Source: Endozoicomonas euniceicola (GTDB lineage Bacteria; Pseudomonadota; Gammaproteobacteria; Pseudomonadales; Endozoicomonadaceae). Taken from it: a DNA stretch of 64,000 nucleotides. Location of the stretch: the NCBI RefSeq assembly GCF_025562755.1, contig NZ_CP103300.1, forward strand, positions 1,178,001-1,242,000, given 5' to 3'. The notes below the pieces were generated by a model. It was not told the DNA's origin, searched no databases, and saw only the letters and a program-made list of their open reading frames with translations. Both the position numbers and the translations under genes were made by a program. Each line of letters opens with the position of its first letter. Position 1 is the first letter of the stretch. Of this stretch, positions 27,695-39,300 are shown one piece after another.

Positions 27695-28795
27695 GTGAAA
27701 AAAAAGTATTGGTATCGGTTGGGTATTCTTTTTCCTGGTGTTGTCTCGTTTCTGATACAGAGTGTTCCGATTGCGGGAGCAGCACCATATTCCGAAAACA
27801 CCTACAGCAAAAGTGATTACACTGGTGCAAAAAATCCGGAAGATTATAAAAAACTTTGCCAGAAATTCCCTTTTCAGGTATTTGAGTGTGGCAGGTCTTA
27901 TTGCAATCCCTTTGTTGAGAACGCTGCACCTTTTGAACCTGCTTCCAGTTCAAACTCTGATTTGAATGATTATAATTATTCACGTTTTTTAGAGAAGGGA
28001 GTGGGTTTAGAAGAAGAGGAATCATGTATTGATATGGCGCTTCTTTCTGATTCGAGCAAAGGGTACACCATCAATGAAATGGCGGATAAATTGTTATATG
28101 GAGCCATAAAAGTTCTGGAAATAAAAGACAACAAGATATGGTATATCCCTTTTGAAACGTCAGGCTTACAGGAAATCTCCGCCAGTGATGGATATGAAGC
28201 CACCTATGGTTTCAATATCAGGCAAACTATGAACTGGGCTGTGTTCAAAAAACATTCGTTGGGAGCGGAAGTGTCAGAATGGAGAGTCTATGAAGAGGCT
28301 TTTAATGAAAAAACCTCCGGTTATATAGCATTTATTGCTCTGACTATTCTGTTTTTTATGATAGTGGCGAATTCATCCCAGTCGGGTGGGAGATCGCCGG
28401 ACTTCGGGCCGGCAGCGGCGGCAATTATAAAACAACCCTGGGCAACACTCCCCCTTTCCAGCTTGATATTGAAGCTAACCAAAAAGCCTGATCCTTTCCG
28501 TAATTATGACCAAAGGAGCTTATATCACGCAGATTTGAGTGGCCCATTGAATCTACCCAGGGATATGCAGGGAGATATAAATTTCACATCCGCTGTCAAT
28601 ATAAGATTTGCCAGATCAGGGGCATTAAACTTCAGGATGGATGCGAGATATCCACGAACGATCAGCCTCTTACCCGTTAATGGTGCTGTTCAAACAAAAA
28701 TCTACAGTATTATCGAGATAATACTGATCCCTCCTGAAGGCGATGAAAAACCCTTATACAGGTCAAGTGACTTTATCCTGAGGGATGAGCTCTGA
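27695..28795 (+). CDS. Secreted or membrane protein of unknown function
   Basis: A 366-residue protein with a GTG start at 27695. The first 30 residues form a signal peptide (YRLGILFPGVVSFLIQSVPIAGA). A Cys-containing segment follows (KLCQKF...FECGRSYCNP). One membrane segment lies near residues 208-228 (IAFIALTILFFMIVA). The part after it is Pro- and Arg-rich and ends with beta-type segments. No family recognised. It is separate from the upstream gene (about 170 bp gap). Confidence 0.65.
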   Translation: MKKKYWYRLGILFPGVVSFLIQSVPIAGAAPYSENTYSKSDYTGAKNPEDYKKLCQKFPFQVFECGRSYCNPFVENAAPFEPASSSNSDLNDYNYSRFLEKGVGLEEEESCIDMALLSDSSKGYTINEMADKLLYGAIKVLEIKDNKIWYIPFETSGLQEISASDGYEATYGFNIRQTMNWAVFKKHSLGAEVSEWRVYEEAFNEKTSGYIAFIALTILFFMIVANSSQSGGRSPDFGPAAAAIIKQPWATLPLSSLILKLTKKPDPFRNYDQRSLYHADLSGPLNLPRDMQGDINFTSAVNIRFARSGALNFRMDARYPRTISLLPVNGAVQTKIYSIIEIILIPPEGDEKPLYRSSDFILRDEL

Positions 28796-28904
28796 AGTTA
28801 AAAGACGGTGGTTTTCTATTGCTAAAGTGACTTTAACTCTGGTTGAGGGTATAAACGCATCCGCTCGCCCCAACCAGAAAGTCAAAAAATGAAACGATCA
28901 ACTA

Positions 28905-29867
28905 TCAGGACTCAATCCCGACAATCCGCCAGGGCGTATTCTGTCGGGTCAGGTCACGTTCAAGATGCCAGGTATCGGTAATATCTTCTTCCACGCCTTC
29001 GACCGTATCCCGATATTTACCCGTAAAACGAACACTGATCTGAGCTACCGTCGCCGTGTAATCGGCACGTACCATCTCAGCGTCAACAAACATTACTTCC
29101 GTATGCTGCTCACCCTGCAACTGTTCACGAACCGGTTTCATCTGTTTAAACAGTTCCGGATCAAGGTACTCCTGCATGGTTTTGAAATCACTTCGGTTCC
29201 AGGCTTCCTGAAGGGTACGGTAATGATCCCTGGAACCGTTCAGAAAAGCATTCAGGTTGAAGTCAGAGGGTACATTCATAGGCACATCGCTGGCAGCGAA
29301 ACCCGTTTGAGCCTCTGGACCGGATCTCCCGGAAGGGTCAGAGCCTGAAGGGGTATCGTTAAAGTCAGCATCACGAGACTCTTCGGGGGTGTCCTTGTTG
29401 AACAGGTCCTGCAACTGATCGCGATAGTTCTGGGTGCCCTGACCGAAAGGCTGGTCTTGACGGGAAGCCCCCGAGTGGTTGCCCGCCATGGCTTTCGCAC
29501 GGTTCATTTTACGGAACACCTTAAACAGTATGAAGGCGAGAAGCCCCAGTATCAGAATATCCATCATCCCGATGCCGCCAAAACCACCACCGCCCAGCAG
29601 GGAAGCGATCAGCCCGCCAGCCAGTAAGCCACCCAGCAAACCGCCAAGCATTCCCTTACGACTGTTTTTCTGTTGAGCGCTGTTGGTATTCTGTTGTTGC
29701 CGGTCAGCACGGTTCTGCTGAAAAGCCGGTTTTTGGGGAGCCGGTGCCGTTTTAAACGAGCGCCCAAAGCTTTTGCCGCCGCCAAAACGCTTGGCTTCAG
29801 CTTCGGGAGCCGTTATGGCAAGGCTGAAAACCATTAACATGGCCATCAGCGAAGCAAGTTTCTTCAT
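28905..29867 (-). CDS. Tim44-like domain protein, membrane-anchored
   Basis: A 320-residue protein with AGAGGTGA 8 nt before ATG 29867. Residues 1-25 form a signal peptide (SLMAMLMVFSLAITAPEAEA). A basic Gln/Asn-rich segment follows, then a Gly-rich stretch (MLGGLLGGLLAGGLIASLLGGGG) and a membrane helix (GMMDILILGLLAFILFKVF) near 95-118. Residues ~205-320 are the Tim44-like fold: LNAFLNGSRDHYRTLQEAWNRSDF, a LDPELFKQMKPV helix and a terminal DTWHLERDLTRQNTPWRIVGIES spread across the last strand. Such proteins are widespread in Proteobacteria; their role at the envelope is not settled. Confidence 0.88.
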   Translation of the reverse strand: MKKLASLMAMLMVFSLAITAPEAEAKRFGGGKSFGRSFKTAPAPQKPAFQQNRADRQQQNTNSAQQKNSRKGMLGGLLGGLLAGGLIASLLGGGGFGGIGMMDILILGLLAFILFKVFRKMNRAKAMAGNHSGASRQDQPFGQGTQNYRDQLQDLFNKDTPEESRDADFNDTPSGSDPSGRSGPEAQTGFAASDVPMNVPSDFNLNAFLNGSRDHYRTLQEAWNRSDFKTMQEYLDPELFKQMKPVREQLQGEQHTEVMFVDAEMVRADYTATVAQISVRFTGKYRDTVEGVEEDITDTWHLERDLTRQNTPWRIVGIES

Positions 29868-30039
29868 TCACTATTCACCTCTTGTGGAGTTCCTATCCTA
29901 TGGGTATGAGTGAATTTTTCAACCCGTAACCACACCAATTTGAAATTTAACATTCCAGCATTTCAGCAGTAAGCGCCAAATAAAACAACGTACCTGCCTG
30001 CTTCTCAACTGTGTCAGCATAAGACAGTTCTTTTAAAAG

Positions 30040-30329
30040 AATTCATTTTCTAAGAAATACTTCAGCAAAGTGTTTTTGATAGTACTAACCTGTATGGGGT
30101 TTATCTCAGTGACCACGGTCAGTTGTCGTTCGCTATAACAAGTTTGACCATGGGATATGAACCTGCAAAATTACTTTCATCAATGATTAATACCTAAAGT
30201 TAAATATCGCTACAAACCATAAGTTACAAGATCAGGAAGCGACCTCGTGTCAAATCTTACGACTTGAGGCATGTAATCAGAGGGACGAACTACTACCAAT
30301 GTTTGTAGTCGCAATTCAGGATTAAGGTC
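30040..30329 (+). promoter_or_regulatory. Upstream region of giant toxin gene, copy 1
   Basis: This leader is repeated, with scattered substitutions, at 40958-41247 ahead of copy 2, so the duplication carried its own control region. Both end with CAATTCAGGATTAAGGTC directly before the ATG, where AGGA is a good ribosome binding site 8 nt upstream. No operator is obvious. The preceding 29868-30039 shows nothing I can name beyond the divergent start of the Tim44-like gene. Confidence 0.55.
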
Positions 30330-33300
30330 ATGCCTAAAAGAAAGAATCAGCTCAAAAAAAATAAAGCCTCAGATCACAAGTCAGCCCCGGTCGAAAAAAC
30401 AAAAGATAAACAGGGAGCCCTGCACATAATTTCTGTCAGGCCACTGACCCGGCGTCAGGCGAGCATTATCCATCTCTGGAAACGTTACAGTGGTTATACC
30501 GTTAACGTATGGGTGGACAGCGAAAGTAATTATGATGGCCTGAAATCCAAGGTACTGGCTAAGAAAACCTATGATGAGATTGAGAATATCTATTCTCAGA
30601 AAAATGCCCGATATTTAAATATCCTGGGCAATACAGCCAAGCAAGAAGTGCATCAGCTCTTCAGGGATGCTCAGGAAAACGCAGAAGCTGAAATAGCAAC
30701 CCGACAGATAAAAACGAAAGATAATAAACGGAAAAAGGCAGTTGCTGATTATCTGGTTGAGCAACACAGTGTCAGCCGAGATGACCTTGAAGCTATTGAC
30801 ACCGTCCAAAACCAGATAGAATGGGAATTTAGGGAGGAGGGAATTTTAGTCCGCAATATAAGGGATACATTAGCGCATGCTGATCCTGAGCTTTATAGCT
30901 ATTACGAACGTGCCGCCTACAAACATAACGACGCGGATCTAGGGGAGAAAATCACCCAGCTTTCTGTGTTAACCAGCGAAGGAGGAGGCATCGCCATTCC
31001 TCTCGATATTCTACCCGAAATAAATGAACAGATTTTTACTTCTCTGGATTCAGAACTGGATAGGATTCCAGCCATTCACAAGCCTGTGGCAGAAGGAGCC
31101 AGGCTTGAACTGCTGCTTGACCGCCTGGCAAAAGAGCACGGCAATGAACAGCCGTCATTAGGTTCGCTATCATTGGAGCAGAATAAGCACAGCTATGTAA
31201 ATGAACTTACAAGATTGGGATACGCCGATCTTGTGGATCGTATACGACAAAATATTACTAAAACGAAGTCAATAAATTTTTTCAAACCTTTAAATCCCAT
31301 TGATACAAATCAGCAATCTGTTTTTATCGCAGCACAACCTGCGAAGCAGCACACAAAAACACTGCCAATCGGCGCCAAAAATAGCGCCAGGGCACGAGAA
31401 ATACTAAGAGCCATAAGAGAAGAATTCCTGCTCCTGATCAGCAACACATCCTACAATGCCGACAATAAAGGCATTTACACACCGGATAAAATAGAGCATG
31501 CCTTGCACAACTGTTTAAAAAGCAGTCAGATCCAAAGTCCTGATACAGAAACCAGAAAGGCTTATATCAGTAATGTGTCAGCAGCAATAACAGGATTCCC
31601 TTACAGAGGCTTTTATCCCGAAACAGACCCCGATGGCCACTGGCTAGGCATCGCCGCTTACCAGAGAAATATAGAAATCAGTCAAACCGAGGTCTTTTCT
31701 CCGGATCTTACATTCACGGTAGATACCGAAGCCTTTACAAAACTTGACCTTGACTGGGTGCCCATTCAGAGATCCGAGCTTAAAAAAACAAGAACGTACG
31801 ATAATCGGGTTATTATCACTTTAGGCAATGACCATACTGTTCTTCAGAGTAGCGCTATTTTTTACTCGAAAGATCCGGAGTACTCCCAATGGCTCATTTG
31901 GGATAAAGACGCACGCCAGCTTGTTACCATGCAAGGAAAATACCGCCCAGTGGGGGCAAAAACAAAAATTGTAATTGTCGGGCATGGCAGGGGGCAAGGT
32001 GAAGAGAGCATGCAGATAAGCTCTATTACTCCTGAGAATCTGGCCAAAGATATTATCGCACCGTTAATTCTCGACCACGGGTACGGGGGAGAAATATCAC
32101 TTTTAACCTGTAATCTGGAAACGCCTCACATTTATGTAAAACCAAATTTTGATATCAATCCGGATGCTCTGGAAAAATCTTATGGCGGCCGTCTTTTAAA
32201 GGCTCTGGATAATTTAGATAAAAAAGCTCAGTTTGTAACCAGTCGTAACAAAATAACCTCTTTAGACTTCTTTGGTTTAATGATGTACAGGTTTTTTAAA
32301 GGCAAATACAACATTATTCAAAGAAAGGAAGAAGACACCGTTCTGAAAACCTGGTTAAACGATGAGGGGCGAATCTCAGGAGAATTTAAACCTGGTGCTG
32401 CTGTCGGACAATTGAAAGAACAAAAGACGACTGAGCGTTATAAGGATTATCAAATTCATCTAATTCTTAAAGATACACCTCTCTTTCCTGATAGTGTAAT
32501 GGACAGACTTACGGAAGATTTAAACAAAGGGAGTATAGTTATACCTGCAGACATGAATGCTCTGGCACTGGGTATGCGAGATGGTAATTTTATCGGAAAG
32601 ATCCGGTTTACAGATACTTCAAGCCGATACGTTGAAGGGGTTGCCCACGCTTTAGACCTTGCTAAAACATCCCCAAATTCACAGAAATGGATTGATGCGA
32701 TTGCCAAATACTATTATTTTGAGTATCTCTCATCGGATAAAGTTATAAAAAATGATCCCGTAAAAATACTTAATGATATGTTCAGCAAACTTCCTGACAG
32801 GGAGGTGGGTTTTAATAAGCTCAAGCAACGAATATTTGAAGGACTCTTCGAACCCTTTAAAGTTCCAGGCAATATTTTAGCCGACAGTTCAACCAAAGTT
32901 TACCCTGAACTCCATGAATCTATTTTAATCGATAATCCATTAGGCGCCTCCTGCAGCTCAAATAGAAAAAAACGGTCATTAACAAGCTGTGCAAGAAAAA
33001 TCGATGACGCCGTAGAATCATTATGGTCATTATCAGACCACGAAACACAGATTCTTATGGCTGAAGATAATTACAAGAATATAGCCCTGGTTGACACCGG
33101 GAGCAATTCTGCCCTGACTACAGTAGTACGTAAGCTGAATGCTTTGCTCCGCGCTGATGCGGGCAATAAATTATCAGGCGAAATCGGTCACCACAATGTC
33201 ATCGCTTTAGATGATGCGTCCTTTTCCGCGGCACAGGCTATGGCAAATAAATCAGGTGCCCGTGTCAATGTATTGCAGTTTATTCCTGATAAAGGCGTTC

Positions 33301-36300
33301 TGGTTTCCACGACTGGCAAGGTCGTCTATCTGATTGCAGGGGGGCGCTCGAATAAAGTAACGGTTGTTGGAACCTCTCAATCGCTGTCGGGCTCGCTACC
33401 TGCAAAAGTCATCGAATCCTTAACAGTGGGCGGTCATATTGGTCAACTGGGGATTGTCGCCACCGGTATGACCGACGAAGCGCTTTCAACGCTTATTGAC
33501 AATAGCGGTCTCAAATCGCTGAATTCGGTCAGTGATTCAGTTATTTACAGTACGGCTAACCCGGAAGGAACGACACCCGACCAGAGTTCAATGAAAATTG
33601 AAAGACGAGGTTTGGAAGGCGCCATTATTACTGACCGACCGATATTAGAGAATACCAGCCCCATTGTCGAAACCGTATTTTATTCTCAGAATCAGGAGGC
33701 CAGACCAAAGCCTCAGTATGAACTGATCAAGAGTAAAGAAAATGCAGCTTTTAATTCTCTGCCAGTCCGGCAGGCGCATGAATTCGAAACCATAGAGCAT
33801 CATCTGGATATAATTGAAAGCCGGTTAAAGCCCTTTTATCAACGGCACTCGTTAAGCACTGATGTTTTTCCGGTTCTTGCCTCTCTACAAAAAGCAGAAC
33901 GCCCGGGGCAAAAATTATGGACAATAAAACTCTACAACCCCACCAATAAAAATTATCAAACCATCGAGTTAACCGATGCTCTGCTGGCTAACTCCATCGA
34001 ATCCGTAAATAAAAATATACAGAGCAACCGAAAGGTACTGGAAGATACTCAACGTAAGCCTGCCACCGGCAGTAGTATGGACAAGACCAGTGACGGGCTC
34101 GGTATTGCCCTTTCGGTCAGTATGATGATTTATCAGGAACTGCGCTCCCAGAGTACTGCACAGGGAATGAAAAACCAGCCTGACCTCTCCGCCGCAGATC
34201 GCCGGCTGCTTGAAGCCCAGGTTGTGTACGGCACACTCAGCGAGCTACTTGAAGTCGCAGACATCGCTCTGACGGTAAGTAAATACGGTGTCGCCCTGAA
34301 AACAGGGAAAGAAGCGGTAAGCCTGACTGAAAGAATCGCTCACTCTCTTAATAAATACCTGGCAAAGACAACCAGCGCTAGCGGAAGAACGGCGGCCACA
34401 CTGGCGATAAAGAGTGTGAGCAAAGCAGGCCCCTTATTAAATGTCATTACCAGCGGTATTGGAATGGGCTTTGATGCGGCCAGCCTGAGTCGTTGCCAGA
34501 CTGCATCCTGCAGAGAACAATCCGGCACTATGCTGGGCCTCAATACGGCAATGACCGTAACAGGCCTGACCGCTTTGGGTGCCCAGGTACTTGGGGGGGC
34601 ACTTATCAGTGCCGGAACCGCCGTTGCCATTTCGACGGCGGCCGGTGTTATTACCCTTCCTCTGACAGTAGTCGCATCGATCATTGCACTGCATTTCATG
34701 CAAAAGGATGCCTGGGAAAGCGAATTCTATAAAAACATGGAGGTGTGGGATCAGTTATATAACGACCTGGTGTTTGACGGTGCCTGGAATAACGAAACAA
34801 AGACACTGGACCTGCTTTCCAAACCTGTCCAGACGAGAAAATGGCTTGGAAAAATAAGAAGAGAATGGGTTGATGGTGGATGTGAACCCTGGCAACGTTT
34901 ATGTACCTCTTCGGGTTACTATAAAAGCGTAAAGGTATTGGAACCCGTTACCGTCAACTTATTACGTTTGGCACCAACAACCGGCATTAATTTTGCCCAG
35001 GGTACCGTACAGTATGGGGAGATATTAATTCATGAGATAAGGAATGAATACTACCGTTACGATACTTTCTCGGGCTCCGATCCTGCGGTAAGCCGGCGGA
35101 TAAATGGTGTTAATTGCGCCGACAATCCCTCAGTTAATGTTAAGGTCTTTGATGATACTTTTAATCTTTTATCAGAGAATATGGTTTTAAAACAATTAAA
35201 AGAGAATTCGAACATACCCTTCTCTGACCAGGAAATAAAAAAAGTTATTTTACCCGCCATGGGGGATATAGAGGTCAACAAATGGGACAGTGACCCTATT
35301 AGTGTATCAGGTGCCAATACCTGGGGCTGGGGAGAGTCGGGCAGAAACGGCTGGAAAATGCTTATGTATGCATCCGCCGGATATTCCGGAACAGACAGCA
35401 TTAACTCTCACTTTGGTTTTGTTTATCGCTGGCGAGTACCCGATTCACCTATAGCAGGACGCCGCAGAAGAAAGAGAGACGCAGTAAGGCTCTCGGATGG
35501 GCCTGGCAACCAGGGGGAAACCTGTAAGAACAAACATACACAGGTCTTTGTTTTAAACGACGTAAATAATCCATTTAAAAAGACCACTCCCCGTAAGATA
35601 TTCACCGTACATACGGCAAACTATGAACAGGAATTTAAAATACCGGATACAGAAATAACATTTAACTTTCACGCTTATCCCGGTACTTCTGAGCTATATA
35701 GGGTGGTGACCCCTTATGAAGGCAAAGTCAATATTCACTACGATGGCAAAGAAACCTGGCAGATTGTTATTACGGGTAAGAATTCTACCGTCCAGTTAAG
35801 TCAGTATCAATATAATGCGGACCATGCTTACCTGACCACGAATAATAATGACAATAAGGGGCTATTTAATTTTTACAACCTGAAAAGAACGCCTGGAAAA
35901 AAATCTTTACCCATATTTGTATTTTCCAGTGAAGGCAAAACTATTCATGCCTTTGATACAGTGTCAGGTCGATTTAAATATTTTTACCCCGCCAGAGATG
36001 TTAGTCCTGAACTACTGGGAAAATATAAACGGGCTTATGATGGACAAGACAGTAATGTTATTCCTCCACCACGACTCATCAGTTTGGAAAAATGGAAATG
36101 GTACGACCTGAAGCCAGAAACACCAAAAGAACTTAAGTTTGACATGGCTTTCTCTTTTCCACCATTGACTCAAAAATATATCTATAAAGATGATTATGCG
36201 TTATTGCGTGAAACTCCGGCTGCTGAAGATATCAGTTTTACTGCGGATATCTTCACGGGTTCTGTCAGTGAAGGCTGGTATTTATTGACCAACAGGGAGG

Positions 36301-39300
36301 ACAGGCATTTACTTTATTATTTGAACCCAGTCAATGGCCTGAGGCTATTCAGAGTTCCCGGCACTTACTCTGAAGCCAGCCTGAAAGCTGGAGAGCATGA
36401 TGAATATATCTTAAAAAGTACGAATCATAACTACTATGAATTAACATTTATTGACAGCGGCAGAACGGACTTCCCGAAACTGCCAAGAGTCGTTCCTTTG
36501 GCGATGGACTGGAGCAGCCTGAAACACACTAAATCAATAGAAGAGCTTAGGAGTATTGGACACACCAATAAACTGATGATCGAGGATGCACTGCGTTCAG
36601 GTAGAGTTATTCGTCATCAGCGCATTACCCCTGCCATTCTGTATCCCAACCATCCATTCAGAACAGGATTTTATGACCCGAACGCCATGGGGGGGCAAGG
36701 TCAGGCTCTATTATGGAACGCCTGTAGAAATGACTTCATTGTCTTTCATTGGGAAACCAGCGCACCGAAAGGATTGCACAATCTCGAAACCATACCCGAC
36801 TGCATACCAAATTATGATTTTCTGCCATTTTATTCAAGTCACAACTGCAAAAGCAGCTCCCTCCAAAAAAGTGACACCTATTTACTACTAAGATACAACA
36901 GTAAAGACCGAAATAATGACAATGGAATATACTCCCTTCAAACTCCATGCAATTATAAAATATCAGCATGGATTCCAAGGAAGATTTCCATCTTTTTTGG
37001 GACAGAAAACAATAAAGAAGCGCTATTTATACATCACGCTTTTTATCATAATGAACGTAATGAACTTCAAATTACTAATAACAACGGATTAATCTTCCAC
37101 TTCAACAAAGACACCTTTGACAATCTGGCGTCCTTAAAAAGCCACAATGTAATTATTGAGCCGAACATAAAGCACTGGAGTATTACTGCCATTAACCCTC
37201 ACCCGGAATGGTTGAAATTGACAGATGCTGATTTTGAGAAAAAAATACAGGATGTCGTTTCTCATTATACTACTGGCCTATATCAAGACTCTGGCGTTGT
37301 CCCTTCTTTTTTACCTGTTTTTCATTTTATCCCGAAATCATTAAAATCCAGCAATGATGTACTAAGCAGCTGGTATATCAAAGATAAGCGCAGAATTTAC
37401 ACGACCCAAAAAGACATTACACTTTTTGATTTTGATGCATCGCAAAACATATTGTATGGCTATAAAAAAATCTCCGGACAGGTTTACTCTACAACATTGC
37501 CTGACCACCTGACGACTAAAAACCCACAGGAAACTTCGTCTCAAGCGATTATACAACCCAGCAGAACGATTGTAAGACCGTCTGCAACAATGGTTTTGCC
37601 AGTAAGAAATGAGTCGCCACATGCAATAGATAGCAAACGTTACTTTCCGCCAATGGCCTTGTATAACAAGGACTCATACCAATATCAGCATCTTTTTTTG
37701 CGTCATGAGCAACTGTATGGAACCGATGAATCCGGCAATGTATTTCGGGTCGATACTGATTCAAAAACTCTGATAGAAATGGATATCACCAAAAATTTTT
37801 ATGAATACAGCAAAAGCATTGTCAATGAGGTGACCAAAAACCCGGATAAAAAAATCCAATCCATCAGCGATGCTAAAGAGCTCCTGGAGGGATGTGGCAT
37901 ACATGTACTGACCCGGGCCCTGAAAGATACGCTGCAACCTCTGGTGACAGCCGTTTCTGAGCTGCCATTCACCCGTACGGCTCCGGTTATCAATGTCAAA
38001 GTGTCCGACGATCTCCTGAATATCAGTGTCTGGCAGGCCACCCAATCGTCGCTGGCAGAAACAGGGACTTACGCCTTCAAAGGGGAAGGTCTGTTTATTG
38101 GCAGTGGCAACGATGGACAAAATACTACCGCCTGGTTTACGGACCTTTCGGGCAAGACGCTTTTTTACCAAAAACAGACTGACCAGCACATAGCAGGGAA
38201 TTTTGCCAAGGTCACCTCTAACGAGGATAAACAATCTCTGTCCATTGTAGGTACAGCGGGTGATGATCGCTTCCCAGACATTGTTGTTGGCAGAAAAAAG
38301 GGGACTCTGCATTTGTCAGGCCGGGGAGGCAATGACCGCTATACGATCAGTCGCGCAATGATGGAGAACTATAAAACCATCACCATTGATAATACGGCGA
38401 TCATAGAAAGCGCAACGACAGACACTCCCCGTTTTACGCAGACGATTACCTTCCACCTTTCGGCCAATGAGTTCTATTCTGAGCTGGGAAAACAGTCATT
38501 AATATTGACACATGCCTTTACCGGGAACAGCCTGTACCTGCCCTGGAAGGCCACGAACAAACATCAGGACGAGTATTTACAATTTAAAACCGGCCAGACG
38601 AATCTGGTATTCGATGGCCTTGAGCTGTCTTTGCAACAATTGAAAGAACGCTCTCTCACGCCCTGGCAACTCCCCGTTAGTTTGAGTTTGTTAGAAAACA
38701 AGGCTGAGCTTACTCTCCATAAAGACTATCTGTTAAAAATTGATATTCCTGACGAATACACTCTAAAAGACATCAAGCCCTTCAACACAAAAGGCATAAC
38801 TAAATACAAGGTTATATTTAATAAAAGAAATAAAAGAAAACAAATCGTTATCAATCCTGCATCCACTGCCAGCAAAGGGGAAACCTTAATAACGACTCAA
38901 AATACACTGTCAGGTGCTGCCCCTTCTCCAGCAATGGTCGTTCAAAATACACCGGCAGACGTTGTTCCCTTTCCTTCGTTCTTAATTAACAGTCCGGATC
39001 TTGGCAACAGATACATACCGGTTTATCTTTCCACCTCAAAAGAAACTGAAAGGCCACACACTAAAAACACATATTTAAAATTCCACCCTGACTGGTACCA
39101 ACAAAAATTACCGCGACAACTGTATGCAAAACTATATAATCTGGATCAAAAAGATTTGAATATCTCTCTGGTGTTCACAGCGTACCCCACAACATATACC
39201 AGACATTGGCACATAACCTATAAGGGTCATCTGATTGATAAAATAGAGGCTGTTCCTGAAAAACCCTGCGCTCTCACCCTTACCCTCATGAAAAAGGCGG

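Noticed and set aside
32000..32120. Possibility that the C80 domain of the toxins is degenerate like the glycosyltransferase
   Set aside because: Both copies keep GHG and the Cys at the right spacing (42 and 37 residues), despite strong divergence around them.
34340..34703. Minus-strand frames opposite the toxin translocation region
   Set aside because: Antisense of Ala/Gly-rich codons, present in both copies for the same reason; no ribosome binding site.
37761..38312. 183-codon minus-strand frame inside toxin copy 1 (and its twin at 48793-49344)
   Set aside because: It is an antisense shadow conserved only because the two toxin copies are nearly identical there; no start signal or family match.
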